Below, piece by piece: positions 7,661-18,076 of a stretch of DNA of 64,000 nt (its first letter is position 1; each line of letters starts with the position of its first letter). The DNA is from an uncultured Bacteroides sp. (GTDB lineage Bacteria; Bacteroidota; Bacteroidia; Bacteroidales; Bacteroidaceae): NCBI GenBank assembly GCA_944320295.1, contig CALUGY010000052.1, forward strand, positions 1 to 64,000, read 5' to 3'. A program made the translations under genes and the position numbers. Under the pieces are notes generated by a model. The model saw only the letters and a program-made list of their open reading frames with translations, was not told the DNA's origin and did no database searches.

Positions 7661-9793
7661 TCAGCTTTTCTTGAACCACTTATAGAACCAACGGCCCACC
7701 TGCTCGTAATGCTGCCCGTCGCTATTGCCCTGCGGATTGGCAAAGGACAGCGTGTCTTGCGGTTCCCCAAGCTGGTCAGGATAGAGCACTATCAGGCTGT
7801 TATTCGTGAAATACTTGCCCAATTGGCTCGGCAGCTTTTCAAAAGAGCTGTCGTAGGATATGGAGCCACGGCGGGCACTTATCACCACCAGCAGGTGGTC
7901 GTAATTGACGTGGCCGGTCAGTATCAACAGGTCGTCCCAGTCATCCAGGCGCGAAAAGTCCGTCATGGTGCTGCTATGCTTCTTGGCTATCAACGCCTGA
8001 AGCAGGCGGGTAGTCTGCTCATTGGCGAAGAAGTGCACACGGCAGCCCAAGGTGCTTCCCATCCGGCAGAAGTGCTCTACCCACTTCTGGAATCCGGCCT
8101 CGTATTCGGCTTTCGGAGGTACTGCCACCACGATGCGCCTGAGTGTGTTGAGCGGCATGAGGAAACGCGCCACCATCACCTCGCGGTGCAGGCCCTTCAG
8201 CAGGCTCTCCGTCAAGACACCGAAGAACGAGTCGACGATGTTTGCCTTGTAGTGCAAACCGATGATGACATCGGTCGCGCCATGTTCGCGTGCCGTATGG
8301 ACAATGCCGGCGGCAATATTCAAGTCATAACGGCTGACGCACTCCAACTCCACGCCGACCGATGCCGTGATTTTGGCCGCACGCTCCAAGTAGCGCTTGC
8401 CGCGCAATTCCAAGGAATCGGAGCTTGTGTGGTCGTTTATCACGTTCAGGGCAAGCAGGTTGTTTTTCTGCTTCACGTCGCGTATCAGGAGCGAAAGGTT
8501 TATCAGGTAGTCTATCGTGGCGGGGTTTGCTATAGGAATCAGAATCTTCTCCGGGTCGCGGGAGCGGTCTTCCTCGTCGGGGTGCGCCTCGTCCATGGCT
8601 ATCTTGCGGGCGGCACGCTCGGTGGTGAACGAGCTGACGATGCAGGTGACGAGAATCAGGAGCACGGTGCCGTTCAACACATCGTCATTCAACAGTCGTT
8701 GTCCGTCGGGCTGTATCAAATTGTAACCCACCAGCACCGCCGCCAGCGTGGCCGCCGCCTGCGCATTGCTCAACCCGAACATAAGCTCGCGCTCCAAGGG
8801 CGACATGCGGTATATCTTCTGCGTGAGCCAGGAAGCTATCCATTTGCCCGCAAGTGCCACCACAATCATCACCCCGGCCACCTGCAACGCATCGCCGTGG
8901 CCGAAGATGACGTGCAGGTCTATCAACATGCCGACCCCTATAAGGAAATAGGGTATGAAGAGCGCGTTGCCCACGAACTCCAAGTGCCCCATCAGGGGAG
9001 ACACGTGGGGAATGAGCCTATTGAGCACCAGTCCCACGAGGAATGCGCCGAGTATGCCTTCCATGCCTATGAGTTCCATGAGGCCCGCACCAAGGAATAC
9101 CAGGGCAAGCACAAAGATGAACTGCATCACATTGTCGTCGTAACGGCGGAAGAACCACCGCCCTATGCGCGGAAACACATACATGATGAGTGCGCCGAGT
9201 ACCAGCACCTTGGCCACCAGCCACAGCCAGAACAGGCCGCCCGCCTCGCCCTTGAACAGGCCGCTTATCACGGCCAGCACCAACAGGGTAAGCGTGTCTG
9301 TCACCGCCGTACCGCCCACGGCGATGCTTACGCTGCGGTGGCGCGATATGCCGTAACGGATGACGATGGGATAGGCCACCAGCGTGTGCGAGGCATACAT
9401 GCTGGCCAGCAGCACCGAGGTGAGAAGACTGTACTTCAGCAGCAGCACGTTCGTCACCAAGCCTATGCCTATGGGGATGATGAACGCCAGCAGGCCCAGC
9501 ACCACGGCTTTGCCCCGGTTCTTCTTGAAGTCGGCCATGTTCATTTCCAGCCCGGCAAGGAACATGATGTAGTACACACCCACCTTGCCGAACAATTCGA
9601 AGCTGCTGTCGCGCGCCAGCACATTGAACCCGTGCTCGCCTATGGCAAGGCCGGCAAGAATCATGCCGATGATGTGGGGTATGCGGAGCTTGTTCAGCAA
9701 GATGGGCGCGAACAAGATGATAAGCAACACGAGGAGGAATATCCACGTAGGGTCGGTTATCGGGAGTTGCACGCTGAAGTCAAACCAGTCCAT
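7661..9793 (-). CDS. KefB-type cation:proton antiporter with C-terminal USP-like domain
   Basis: 710 residues. Residues about 15-400 form a Na+/H+ exchanger (CPA2) membrane domain with some 12 helices. After a linker of about residues 410-425 the soluble part includes a universal-stress-like segment (KILIPIANPATIDYLINLSLL), then a variable tail. CPA2 proteins exchange K+ or Na+ for H+; the USP part may bind a nucleotide and regulate, which is inference. The ATG at 9791-9793 is preferred over a TTG three codons upstream. It is the first gene of a leftward operon with tcdA and lolD, divergent from asd. Confidence 0.88.
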   Translation of the reverse strand: MDWFDFSVQLPITDPTWIFLLVLLIILFAPILLNKLRIPHIIGMILAGLAIGEHGFNVLARDSSFELFGKVGVYYIMFLAGLEMNMADFKKNRGKAVVLGLLAFIIPIGIGLVTNVLLLKYSLLTSVLLASMYASHTLVAYPIVIRYGISRHRSVSIAVGGTAVTDTLTLLVLAVISGLFKGEAGGLFWLWLVAKVLVLGALIMYVFPRIGRWFFRRYDDNVMQFIFVLALVFLGAGLMELIGMEGILGAFLVGLVLNRLIPHVSPLMGHLEFVGNALFIPYFLIGVGMLIDLHVIFGHGDALQVAGVMIVVALAGKWIASWLTQKIYRMSPLERELMFGLSNAQAAATLAAVLVGYNLIQPDGQRLLNDDVLNGTVLLILVTCIVSSFTTERAARKIAMDEAHPDEEDRSRDPEKILIPIANPATIDYLINLSLLIRDVKQKNNLLALNVINDHTSSDSLELRGKRYLERAAKITASVGVELECVSRYDLNIAAGIVHTAREHGATDVIIGLHYKANIVDSFFGVLTESLLKGLHREVMVARFLMPLNTLRRIVVAVPPKAEYEAGFQKWVEHFCRMGSTLGCRVHFFANEQTTRLLQALIAKKHSSTMTDFSRLDDWDDLLILTGHVNYDHLLVVISARRGSISYDSSFEKLPSQLGKYFTNNSLIVLYPDQLGEPQDTLSFANPQGNSDGQHYEQVGRWFYKWFKKS

Positions 9794-9877
9794 AGGCAGC
9801 AAGAAGGATTATACGTTTCGAGATGCAAAATAACAAAAAACTTTTCACTTTATACAGCGCAGTAGCCCAATTTGTTA

Positions 9878-9885
9878 TACATTTG
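9878..9885 (+). promoter_or_regulatory. -7 box for asd
   Basis: TACATTTG is an exact TAnnTTTG match 68 nt before the asd ATG. No clear -33 TTTG lies at 19-21 nt upstream. Confidence 0.55.
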
Positions 9886-9952
9886 CACACTTTTCGTGGG
9901 ATTCATTGTCAAATCATCACACATATATTAAACCGAAAAAGAACGAACGAAC

Positions 9953-10960
9953 ATGAAAGTAGCAATTGTTGGAGCAAGCGGAGCCGTGGGACAAGAGTTC
10001 CTGCGCGTGCTCGATGAAAGGAATTTCCCAGTAGACGAACTGATACTGTTCGGCTCTAAACGTAGTGCAGGAACGAAATACACGTTCCGTGGCAAAGACA
10101 TAGAGGTGAAGCTGCTGCAACACAACGACGACTTCAAGGGTGTGGACATCGCCTTCACTTCGGCCGGCGCGGGCACCTCGAAGGAGTTTGCCGAAACCAT
10201 CACCAAGCACGGCGCGGTGATGATAGACAACTCGAGCGCGTTCCGCATGGACAGCGATGTGCCCTTGGTGGTGCCCGAAGTGAACGCCGCCGATGCCAAG
10301 CTGCGCCCGCGCGGCATCATTGCCAACCCCAACTGCACGACCATACAGATGGTAGTCGCCCTCAAAGCCATAGAGCAGCTGTCGCACATCAAGACCGTGC
10401 ACGTGGCCACCTACCAGGCCGCCAGCGGCGCAGGAGCCGCCGCCATGGACGAGCTGTACGAGCAATATCGGCAAGTGTTAGCCGGGGAACCGGTCAAGGT
10501 GGAGAAATTCGCCTACCAGCTGGCGTTTAACCTCATACCGCAGATAGACGTCTTTACCGACAATGGATACACGAAGGAGGAAATGAAGATGTACAACGAG
10601 ACAAGGAAGATCATGCACTCCGACATCAAGGTGAGCGCCACCTGCGTGCGCGTGCCTGCCTTGCGTTCGCACTCCGAGAGCATCTGGGTGGAGACGGAAC
10701 GCCCCGTGACGGTGGACGAGGCGCGCGAAGCCTTTGCCCACGGCGAAGGACTGGTGCTGATGGACAACCCGGCGGAGAAGAAGTACCCCATGCCGCTCTT
10801 CCTGGCCGGGAAAGACCCCGTGTACGTGGGTCGCATCCGCAAGGATCTCACCAACGACTGCGGCCTGACCTTCTGGATTGTGGGCGATCAGATAAAGAAA
10901 GGCGCCGCCCTCAATGCCGTACAAATAGCCGAATACCTCGTCAAGGAAAACGCCCTTTAA
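9953..10960 (+). CDS. asd: Aspartate-semialdehyde dehydrogenase
   Basis: Reduces aspartyl phosphate with NADPH to aspartate semialdehyde, the branch point to lysine/diaminopimelate, threonine and methionine. It begins with the NADP loop [18 protein letters not shown]. The catalytic cysteine is in [13 protein letters not shown], and the FNLIPQID and [17 protein letters not shown] segments are characteristic. 335 residues matches the family. It is a single gene, divergent from the antiporter operon and convergent with the GHL10-like gene. A repeat array and a strong bidirectional terminator follow. Confidence 0.96.
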   Translation: MKVAIVGASGAVGQEFLRVLDERNFPVDELILFGSKRSAGTKYTFRGKDIEVKLLQHNDDFKGVDIAFTSAGAGTSKEFAETITKHGAVMIDNSSAFRMDSDVPLVVPEVNAADAKLRPRGIIANPNCTTIQMVVALKAIEQLSHIKTVHVATYQAASGAGAAAMDELYEQYRQVLAGEPVKVEKFAYQLAFNLIPQIDVFTDNGYTKEEMKMYNETRKIMHSDIKVSATCVRVPALRSHSESIWVETERPVTVDEAREAFAHGEGLVLMDNPAEKKYPMPLFLAGKDPVYVGRIRKDLTNDCGLTFWIVGDQIKKGAALNAVQIAEYLVKENAL

Positions 10961-10969
10961 ACACCCGTC

Positions 10970-11057
10970 CGGACGCGACGCGTTGCGGGCGCAAGCGCAA
11001 CATGTACGGAGCGCGCCCGCAACACGTTGGAAGCACGCTCGCAACACGTTGCGGACA
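10970..11057 (+). repeat. Four-unit 22-nt palindromic array, R2
   Basis: Cores acgcgt, acatgt, acacgt and acacgt begin at 10978, 11000, 11022 and 11044, exactly 22 nt apart. It lies between the convergent ends of asd and the GHL10-like gene, just before a perfect 13-bp terminator stem. Confidence 0.9.
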
Positions 11058-11093
11058 AACGCCTAATATACAACGTTGAAAAGCGGAAAACAA

Positions 11094-11131
11094 AACGCCC
11101 GCAAGCTGCACCAGTTGCGCTTGCGGGCGTT
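11094..11131. terminator. Bidirectional hairpin terminator, asd / GHL10-like gene
   Basis: A perfect 13-bp stem (AACGCCCGCAAGC with GCTTGCGGGCGTT) around a 12-nt loop, in the gap between two convergent genes. Short A/T runs flank both sides. Confidence 0.85.
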
Positions 11132-11160
11132 GTTCATTTACAAGTCCGGCGGGACGGCGG

Positions 11161-12276
11161 TCACTTGACGGCGTTGTACTCCGCGTTCAGTTTCTTCACC
11201 ACATCCAGCTTATTGTCCTTCAGCAGGGCGCGGGCGTTGAAGAAGTTCACGCCGTCGGCTCCGGCCTCTATGGAAAGTTTGGCGGCCTTGTACAGCTCGT
11301 CGGCCGTGATGTCAGGAACGAAGAGGCCGGAAACGTACATGTTCTTGTGGAATGTCTCGCGCAAGCCGTTCTCCACGCTGAACTTGATCCAGTCTATGCC
11401 TTCGGAGTAGAACGACTGGTAGTTCATGGGGCAGACGATATCCACATGCCATGTGGGCCAGTCTTGATATACGGTCATACGGGCGCGTGTGGGATAAGGG
11501 AACACGGCGGCCGAGAGTTGCTTGCCTTGGGCATGCACCTCGTCGGCAATCTCGTTCACCAGCGACGTTACTTCGTTCAGACGGAACTGCAACCATTCAG
11601 GGCTCATCCACGGCGCGCGCAGGTCGAGCGGCGAGTAGCCGAACTGCTTCTTGAACTTCTCTATGGCGACGGGATGGTAACCGAAGTCATACTCCGCACG
11701 GTAGGTGTCTTGCTCTATCTTGAACTTGTTCTTCTGCAAGTTCCGGCCAAGCACCACGTCGTTGTAGCGGATAAAGTCCAGATGCACGGATGCCAGTCCG
11801 TCCAACACGGCATATGAGGCAGCCACGGCTTTCATGTGCGCACGGGCTTCGGGCACCGAGGGGCTGAGCCATTTGTAGTGTTTCACGTAGGGGTCGTACT
11901 CATAGCTGTTGTATCCCACGCGGTTCACCTCGAACCACTCGGGGTGCGACATGGCCACCGAGTCGCCAGGTACGTTCACGGTATGTATCCATGCGTGGAT
12001 TTTGGCTCCGGGGTACGACTTGGCGGCTTCTATGTAGCGTGCCACCACTTCCGGCTTCCCTGCCATGTAGTAGTGCTTTATGCCGGCCTCGTCGAAGGGC
12101 TTCATCCAAGCCACGATGTCGGCCACGGTAGCCGTCTTGTCCACATCTTCCCAAACTCCGAGGGGCACTTTCTGTTCGGGCACGGCTTTCTCTTTCTTGT
12201 TCTTTGCCGAAAGCGGCGAAAAGCTGCCCCCAAGCAGGAGGGCAACTGCTGCGATTATCACAGACAAATGTTTCAT
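11161..12276 (-). CDS. Secreted GHL10-like (family-10-type) glycoside hydrolase
   Basis: 371 residues with a Sec signal peptide (MKHLSVIIAAVALLLGGSF...SA). The rest fits a TIM barrel of the GHL10/DUF187 type: IHAWIHTVNVPGD, SVHLDFIRYND (an acidic strand-end cluster as in YngK-like glycosidases), LSAAVFPYPTRARM and VDIVCPMNYQSFY. Substrates in this group are poorly known. It is the last gene behind a SusC/SusD pair, suggesting action on the glycan they import. A terminator lies between SusD and this gene, and it has its own -7 box, so it may also be transcribed separately. Confidence 0.82.
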   Translation of the reverse strand: MKHLSVIIAAVALLLGGSFSPLSAKNKKEKAVPEQKVPLGVWEDVDKTATVADIVAWMKPFDEAGIKHYYMAGKPEVVARYIEAAKSYPGAKIHAWIHTVNVPGDSVAMSHPEWFEVNRVGYNSYEYDPYVKHYKWLSPSVPEARAHMKAVAASYAVLDGLASVHLDFIRYNDVVLGRNLQKNKFKIEQDTYRAEYDFGYHPVAIEKFKKQFGYSPLDLRAPWMSPEWLQFRLNEVTSLVNEIADEVHAQGKQLSAAVFPYPTRARMTVYQDWPTWHVDIVCPMNYQSFYSEGIDWIKFSVENGLRETFHKNMYVSGLFVPDITADELYKAAKLSIEAGADGVNFFNARALLKDNKLDVVKKLNAEYNAVK

Positions 12277-12354
12277 AACAATAAAATTTTAAAGGGTTAT
12301 ACTATAGGTTCCGCCACCGTCCATCCGCAAGCCGCGGCATGGCCGGTAGCTGTC

Positions 12355-12362
12355 CAAATGTA
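12355..12362 (-). promoter_or_regulatory. -7 box for the GHL10-like gene
   Basis: On the minus strand this reads TACATTTG, an exact TAnnTTTG match, 78 nt upstream of the ATG. It lies downstream of the SusD terminator and so could drive the hydrolase alone. Confidence 0.5.
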
Positions 12363-12427
12363 GGCAAAATGCCGGCTTTGCGCCAAACGTTCCGGCCGTT
12401 ATTTTCGACCGGTACGGAAAAAGGGCG

Positions 12428-12466
12428 AAAAAAAGGAAGCCGCCCCTTTCACAAGGCGCGGCTTCC
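12428..12466 (-). terminator. Rho-independent terminator after susD-like gene
   Basis: Stem GGAAGCCGC (12435-12443) pairs with GCGGCTTCC (12458-12466). Seven A residues at 12428-12434 give a T7 tract right after the stem on the minus strand, so it should stop leftward transcription after SusD. Confidence 0.8.
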
Positions 12467-12535
12467 GCCATTAACCATTCGGTTAAAATGTAACTTTAAC
12501 CTTTTCTTGTGTGTTTACATGTTTCATAGTTTCTT

Positions 12536-14197
12536 TCAGTCAACGTCCCACCATACATTATTCTGTATGCTGTTGCTTCCGCCCATACGCTCTTCGGCCT
12601 CGCGCACATTGGCTTCGTTCACCGTATACTCTGATGACGGGTAGAACAAGCGCTTGGCGTAAGCGTCAGGTGTATTGTTGGCTTGGGCTGCGGGATCCAT
12701 GGTGAAATAACCGGAGTTCACAGAAGCAAACGGCATGAGTGTCGGCTTGTGGAACTGGCGATGGTCGGCCCACGTCTCGAACGAACATTCTTGGAACTGG
12801 GCGATGTATTTCTGCGTAAGTATCTTATCCATGTGGGTATTGCAGTCGCCACTCTCGTCATCGTAGTTGGCCGTCGTGCCGTAGTAGTTCGGCTCGTCCG
12901 ATGCCAGGTAGTCGCTAATCACGCTTTCGGGCACACCCAGCTCCGTCATGCTGGAACGTACTCCGGCCTCATAAGCAGCCTTGGCATCGCCGGTAGTCAG
13001 ACCTGTCTCGATGGCAATGGCCTTGAGGAAGCACAACTCGCTATACTTGAAGAGAGGATACGAACGGTTGGCTGTAGCGTAATACCACGGGCCAATCTTT
13101 GACATATTGCTCGTAAACTGGCCGTTGTCCATGGCAGCACCTACCGCAGCCGTAATATGTCCGGGGTCCGTACCGTCCCAGTTGCCAAGCATGGCGGGGT
13201 CTTGCGGAGTCTCGATTACACCAGCCGGTTCGAACTGTATGGGCGCACGGGGGTCAACCATGGCAGGAGCATTCTTGGCAGCCAGAATCTCATCGGTGAT
13301 GTTGCTGTTCAAAGCCTGGTCGGCAGCCGTAGGCCAAGGCTGTCCGCCGATGCCCATTACCAAACGCTTGTAAGCGGTAGACATATGCATCACGCTTGCT
13401 TCTGCATGGTAATAAATAGGGTTGATGCTGTAAATTCCGAGCGACTCGTCACCCTGCAACAGATAAGCAGCATCGGCATCGCTTTCAAACACACCGGCCT
13501 GAACGGCTGCGGCAGCCTCCGTCTTGGCTTTGTCAGGATCCACATCGGATATACGTACGGCCATACGCAGACGCATGGAGTTGGCCAGTTTCTTCCACTT
13601 GGCAACATCGCCCGCATAAATCAAGTCGTAATTGCCAACTGTGTTCTCAGCCGTTTCGTCCAGTTTGGAGACGGCGTCTGCCAGCTCTTCGAATATCGTG
13701 TAATAGATGTCCTTCTGTGTGTCATACTTGGGTTGGTCTATGCCGGCAGCAGCCTCCGAATAAGGAATGTCGCCGATGCAGTTCGTCAAGCGCAATGCCA
13801 CGTATGCTTTCCAGATGCGTGCCATCTGTACCACGTTACCATATATCGTGCCCTCTGCGTTGGCATTGATCAACGAATTGGCATTAGTCACTACCGTATA
13901 GCTTATGTCCCAAAGGCTGGCTACATAGCGCGGGTCAATGTTGTAGTCCGAAGGCGACAACTGGTCGTTTGCACCATATTCGCAGAGTGTGCTTATCATC
14001 AACTGGTCTATCTGCTGCCACTGGTTAGCATAAGGTATGCCACGAGCCTGTATGAAAGCCAGCTGGAACTTAGGATCCACTCCACCCGGAGTAGGGTTGT
14101 TGGGGTCAGTATTCATGTCGCCGAAGTCACCCGTACATCCTGCCAAGGAGACAGAAAGACCGACGATACCTATTATGGTTTTGAAAAGATTCTTCAT
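12536..14197 (-). CDS. SusD/RagB-family outer-membrane lipoprotein
   Basis: 553 residues with a lipoprotein signal ending LSVSLAGC (cysteine about residue 21). TPR-like SusD features follow: TDPNNPTPGG near the N-terminus, RIWKAYVALRLTNCIGDIPYSEA, KWKKLANSMRLRMAVRI and a C-terminal half with the QKYIAQF segment. The N-terminus and the RLTNCIGDIPY style point to the SusD_2-like branch. Such lipoproteins lid the partner SusC barrel and bind the glycan or peptide. It lies 122 nt after its SusC gene. The substrate cannot be inferred from sequence. Confidence 0.92.
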   Translation of the reverse strand: MKNLFKTIIGIVGLSVSLAGCTGDFGDMNTDPNNPTPGGVDPKFQLAFIQARGIPYANQWQQIDQLMISTLCEYGANDQLSPSDYNIDPRYVASLWDISYTVVTNANSLINANAEGTIYGNVVQMARIWKAYVALRLTNCIGDIPYSEAAAGIDQPKYDTQKDIYYTIFEELADAVSKLDETAENTVGNYDLIYAGDVAKWKKLANSMRLRMAVRISDVDPDKAKTEAAAAVQAGVFESDADAAYLLQGDESLGIYSINPIYYHAEASVMHMSTAYKRLVMGIGGQPWPTAADQALNSNITDEILAAKNAPAMVDPRAPIQFEPAGVIETPQDPAMLGNWDGTDPGHITAAVGAAMDNGQFTSNMSKIGPWYYATANRSYPLFKYSELCFLKAIAIETGLTTGDAKAAYEAGVRSSMTELGVPESVISDYLASDEPNYYGTTANYDDESGDCNTHMDKILTQKYIAQFQECSFETWADHRQFHKPTLMPFASVNSGYFTMDPAAQANNTPDAYAKRLFYPSSEYTVNEANVREAEERMGGSNSIQNNVWWDVD

Positions 14198-14319
14198 ATC
14201 AGTATTCTTGTTTATATTAGGTTCTATAATAGTCTGTCACTCATGCACCTGTGCCATATGCATCCCGTATCTTTGTCCTGTAAGGACCGTACGGCGGCAT
14301 TCCACAGGCGCGTTCTCCT

Positions 14320-17300
14320 TTAGAACGTCACGTTAAGGTTGAAACCGAACGAACGGGTAGAAGGCATGGCAGCCGTCTCTATACCCTGTCCGTTACCGGT
14401 AGAGTACGTACATTCAGGATCGAAGCCCGGCAGGTTGTTGTAAAGGAAGCAAACGTTGTTTGCCACGGCACTCAGTCTCATGCCGCTGATAATGGTCTTC
14501 TCGAACCACTTCGAAGGCATGGTCCACGTCAGGTTCAGCTCACGCAGGCGGACGTTGGTGGCATCGTATATGTAGTTGCCGATGTTGCCGTAGAATTGTC
14601 CCCAGTAAGTCGTCGGGTCGAGTTCCACAGTATTAGGCAAACCGGTGTTCACATTGACGCCTTGCGATACAAGACCCTTTCCGGTAGTGTAATATTCCTC
14701 ACGTCCGGCAACGGTTTCCTTTGTCTGGCCGTTGGATTGCAGACGCATCATGGATTGCAGGTAGATGTCACCACCTATGCTCATATCGATGAGGAAGCCG
14801 AACGACAGGCTCTTCCAACGCAACGTAGAGCCGATACCGGCAGTCCAGTCGGGGTTCATGTTTCCAGACACGCGAAGTTCCGTGCTTGTTACATACTTGC
14901 CATCATCGCCTACCATGCGGTTTCCGTTCTCATCGGTCACGAAGCCGTTGGTATAAATCTGTCCGTAAGGTTCACCCACCTTGGCCATCACGTAGCAGTT
15001 TTGCCCCATGGGCTGTGCCAGCGTAATGGATTCCACACCTTCTGCCAGTTCCACGACTTCGGAGTTATTCTTCGCAAAGTTGGCCCAAACATCCCATTCC
15101 CAGTCTTTCGTACGTACGGGAACGGCGTTGATTTGGAGTTCCCAGCCCCAGTTGTCCACGCGGCCGGCGTTGATGTAGCGTGCGCTATAGCCGGAAGTGA
15201 TGGACGATGGCATGGCGATGATCTGGTTGTAGGCGCGCTTGTCATAGTAAGTCACGTCGAAGCCCAAGCGGTTATTGAAGAAGCGCACGTCGGCACCGAA
15301 CTCCATAGACTTGATGTTCTCAGGTTTCAGCTCGGAGTTAGGACGGGTAGACGGCTCTGCCAAGCCCACACCGCCGTTAGGCAGATTAGTAACAAGCGAC
15401 AACGTAGAAGCCAGCTGGTAGGGGTCCGTGTCGTTACCGGCCTCAGCGTAAGAAGCACGTACCTTGGCGAACGAAAGCCAGCTCGGCACGTCTACCTGGA
15501 AGTTTTGCAACATGTCAGTAATAGACCATCCCAGCGAGAACGAAGGATAGAGGAACGAACGGTTTCCTTTAGGCAAGGTGGACGACCAGTCGTTGCGCAC
15601 CGTCACGTCGAGGAACAGGTAGTTGTCCCAAGACAACTGGCCCAACGCATAGAGGGAGTTTACTTGCTTTTCGCTCTTATAGCTCGACGGTGTGATGGCG
15701 ATACCATTAGATATGGTATATACTTCGGGAATATTCAAGCCCACGGCCAACATTGACTGGCTGTTGTACTTGCGGTTCATCATGTTGCCACCCACAGACA
15801 GCATACCCGACAGACGAGACCCGCCGAGATTGTCCTTCTGGGCTGTAATCAAGAAGTCCGTATTGGTCTCGGTCATGTTCACCTGGCCTACAGAGTAACG
15901 GCCGTCGGCATATCCGGAGGCGGAAGTCAGGCCGTGGCGAATCCATTTCTCGGTGTTCTGGGCATAAGTGTCACCACCAAAGCGAACCATGGCTTTCAAC
16001 CAATCGTTTACTTCGTAAGTCAACGAAGCGAAACCGTTCACGCGGTTCGTCACGTCGCGGTTGCCCGTGAGCGAAGTGATGGCATAGGGGTTGTTCACGA
16101 TGGTAAGCGGCGTGGGCGACCAGTCGAGAATGTTACCGTCGGCATCGAACACGTCTTTCATCTCGTGCAGGTTGATGCTGCGCGGCGTATAGATCAATGT
16201 AAAGATGGGGTTGAACGAAGATGCCGAGAACTCAGGACGGTTGTAGCCTTTCTGGTTCGTGTAGTTCACCTTCATGTCCAGCGTGAGGTTCTTGATGATT
16301 TCACCCCCTGCGCGGATGGAGAAGTTGGTCTTGTTCAAGCGGTTGCCGGGCACCACGCCTTGGTTGGCCGAGTGCGACAGGCCCACGCGGTAGTTCATCT
16401 TGGCAGCCGAGCCGGTCACGTCCAACGAGTTGGTCCAAGCCGTTCCCATCTCCAGGAAGTCCGAGTAGTTGTTGTTCTTTGCCTCCAACGGGCGGGTTTG
16501 TCCAGTCCAGTCGGTTACCACGGTACCCATCTTGGGTCCCCAGGAGTTGCGTGACGTCAGGTCGAACTGGCCTGCCGTACCTTGTCCGTACTCGTTCTGG
16601 AATTCCGGCTGTATCATGACGTTGGACACGGTGAAGTTCGTGTTGTAAGACACCGTGGTCTTGCCGCCTTCGCCTTTCTTCGTCGTCACCAAGATAACAC
16701 CGTTACCGCCTCGTGAACCGTAAAGCGCGGTGGCCGAAGGGCCTTTCAATACGGAGATGGACTCGATGTCGTCCTGGTTCAACATGGACAGACCGTCACC
16801 GGTGTCCGAGAAGCCCGAACCCCAGGAGTTGGTCGTCACGTCGTCCACACCCTGTGTGTTGTCGAAGGGCACGCCATCCACTACGACGAGCGGCATGTTG
16901 TTGCCCGAAATGGAGTTGTTACCGCGGATGACGATGCGGTTGGAGCCTCCCGGCGTGGATGTGGCCGATACCTTCATACCGGCAATACGTCCGCTCAAGG
17001 AGTTTGCAACGTTGGTCGTACGGTTTTCGATCAAGGCATCGCCTTTCACGTCTTGCACCGAGTAACCCAACGCTTTCTTTTCGCGCTTCATACCCAAGGC
17101 CGTCACCACAACCTCGTCAAGCAATTCCGTGTCGTCTGTCAACACGATGTTCAGGTTTTCGGCAGCTTGCACTTCCTGCGAGGCATAACCCACGAACGAC
17201 ACCTGGATGATGGCGCCCGCGCTTACATTGAGTGTGATTTTCCCGTCGATATCGGTGATACCGCCGTTCGTAGTTCCTTTCTCCACGACGTTGGCACCAA

Positions 17301-17493
17301 TCACAGGCTCACCCTGCGAATCCACCACCGTGACATTGACCTTCACGGTCTGCATCTGCTCGTTGATTCCGTCTGCTTCGCCCGAAGCGGCATACGACGG
17401 CAAGGCGTTTCCACCTAAGAACAACGCACATACGAGCGCTGTTGCGAGGAGCTTCTTGCTCGCACTTCCTCGTCTTCTCAATTCTTCATTCAT
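14320..17493 (-). CDS. SusC/RagA-family TonB-dependent outer-membrane transporter
   Basis: 1057 residues: signal peptide, a carboxypeptidase-regulatory-like domain (NVTVVDSQGEPVIGANVVEKG... about 50-130), a plug domain (GMKVSATSTPGGSNRIVIRG; ISVLKGPSATALYGSRGGNGV) and a large beta-barrel ending in an aromatic residue (FGFNLNVTF). It imports oligomers in pair with SusD using TonB energy. The frame stays open to 17709. The ATG at 17491-17493 (MNEELRRRGSASKK) directly precedes the signal peptide and is preferred. The upstream leader carries array R3. Confidence 0.94.
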   Translation of the reverse strand: MNEELRRRGSASKKLLATALVCALFLGGNALPSYAASGEADGINEQMQTVKVNVTVVDSQGEPVIGANVVEKGTTNGGITDIDGKITLNVSAGAIIQVSFVGYASQEVQAAENLNIVLTDDTELLDEVVVTALGMKREKKALGYSVQDVKGDALIENRTTNVANSLSGRIAGMKVSATSTPGGSNRIVIRGNNSISGNNMPLVVVDGVPFDNTQGVDDVTTNSWGSGFSDTGDGLSMLNQDDIESISVLKGPSATALYGSRGGNGVILVTTKKGEGGKTTVSYNTNFTVSNVMIQPEFQNEYGQGTAGQFDLTSRNSWGPKMGTVVTDWTGQTRPLEAKNNNYSDFLEMGTAWTNSLDVTGSAAKMNYRVGLSHSANQGVVPGNRLNKTNFSIRAGGEIIKNLTLDMKVNYTNQKGYNRPEFSASSFNPIFTLIYTPRSINLHEMKDVFDADGNILDWSPTPLTIVNNPYAITSLTGNRDVTNRVNGFASLTYEVNDWLKAMVRFGGDTYAQNTEKWIRHGLTSASGYADGRYSVGQVNMTETNTDFLITAQKDNLGGSRLSGMLSVGGNMMNRKYNSQSMLAVGLNIPEVYTISNGIAITPSSYKSEKQVNSLYALGQLSWDNYLFLDVTVRNDWSSTLPKGNRSFLYPSFSLGWSITDMLQNFQVDVPSWLSFAKVRASYAEAGNDTDPYQLASTLSLVTNLPNGGVGLAEPSTRPNSELKPENIKSMEFGADVRFFNNRLGFDVTYYDKRAYNQIIAMPSSITSGYSARYINAGRVDNWGWELQINAVPVRTKDWEWDVWANFAKNNSEVVELAEGVESITLAQPMGQNCYVMAKVGEPYGQIYTNGFVTDENGNRMVGDDGKYVTSTELRVSGNMNPDWTAGIGSTLRWKSLSFGFLIDMSIGGDIYLQSMMRLQSNGQTKETVAGREEYYTTGKGLVSQGVNVNTGLPNTVELDPTTYWGQFYGNIGNYIYDATNVRLRELNLTWTMPSKWFEKTIISGMRLSAVANNVCFLYNNLPGFDPECTYSTGNGQGIETAAMPSTRSFGFNLNVTF

Positions 17494-17679
17494 AAGCAAT
17501 CGATGATTTTGTTGAATAAAAGGTTTAGTTTTTCGTGGCAAAAGAAGGAAAAGTAGAATGCTTCTTCTTTTTATCCGGCGCAATATTAGCAAAAATTTTT
17601 TATATGCGCGAAACAAACCCGCAAAAAACAATATTAAACCGTTAATTATTGTAAAGGAAAAGACGGAGCAATTGCCCGG

Positions 17680-17722
17680 AAAGTTCCTCCCCCACTCCCT
17701 CTTCTGCAAGGAAAGGAGGAGA
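17680..17722. repeat. CTCC/GGAG hairpin element, copy 1
   Basis: Gttcctcc pairs imperfectly with ggaggagaac around a pyrimidine-rich interior containing CTCCCTC. It resembles three other hairpins at 18040, 19893 and 20033. Confidence 0.5.
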
Positions 17723-17813
17723 ACTGCGACTATATATAATATGGTATATCAAGGGAAAGGCAAGGCAAGCAAGGGCCTCCCACAAGCGTGTAAAATGGTG
17801 TATATCAGGCTTG

Positions 17814-17901
17814 CACTCCGTACATGTTGCGAGCGCGGACGCAACGCGTTGCGAGCACGGGCGCAACATGTACGGAGCAAGGACGCAACACGTCGCGCCT
17901 T
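17814..17901 (+). repeat. Four-unit 22-nt palindromic array, R3
   Basis: Cores acatgt, acgcgt, acatgt and acacgt begin at 17822, 17844, 17866 and 17888, exactly 22 nt apart. It lies between two leftward genes, downstream of the esterase-like gene and upstream of SusC. Confidence 0.9.
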
Positions 17902-18039
17902 TTCGCCCTGAGGCCTCCCCATTCCCACCCGCTTCACACAACAGCGGGAAAGGGCATTCAAGAAATACCTGTTAACAATAGCGGAAGTTAAAACAACGTA
18001 AAAAATAGTCTTTGTCCCTTAACACAAGGTAGCCATTGC

Positions 18040-18076
18040 AGGGCTCTTCCCTTCCTGCGGGAGAGGGAACGGAAGA
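18040..18076. repeat. CTCCC/GGGAG hairpin element, copy 2
   Basis: Cttcccttcc and gggagaggga-acggaag arms form an imperfect hairpin just past the 3' end of the esterase-like gene. It is related to the copies at 17680, 19893 and 20033. Confidence 0.5.
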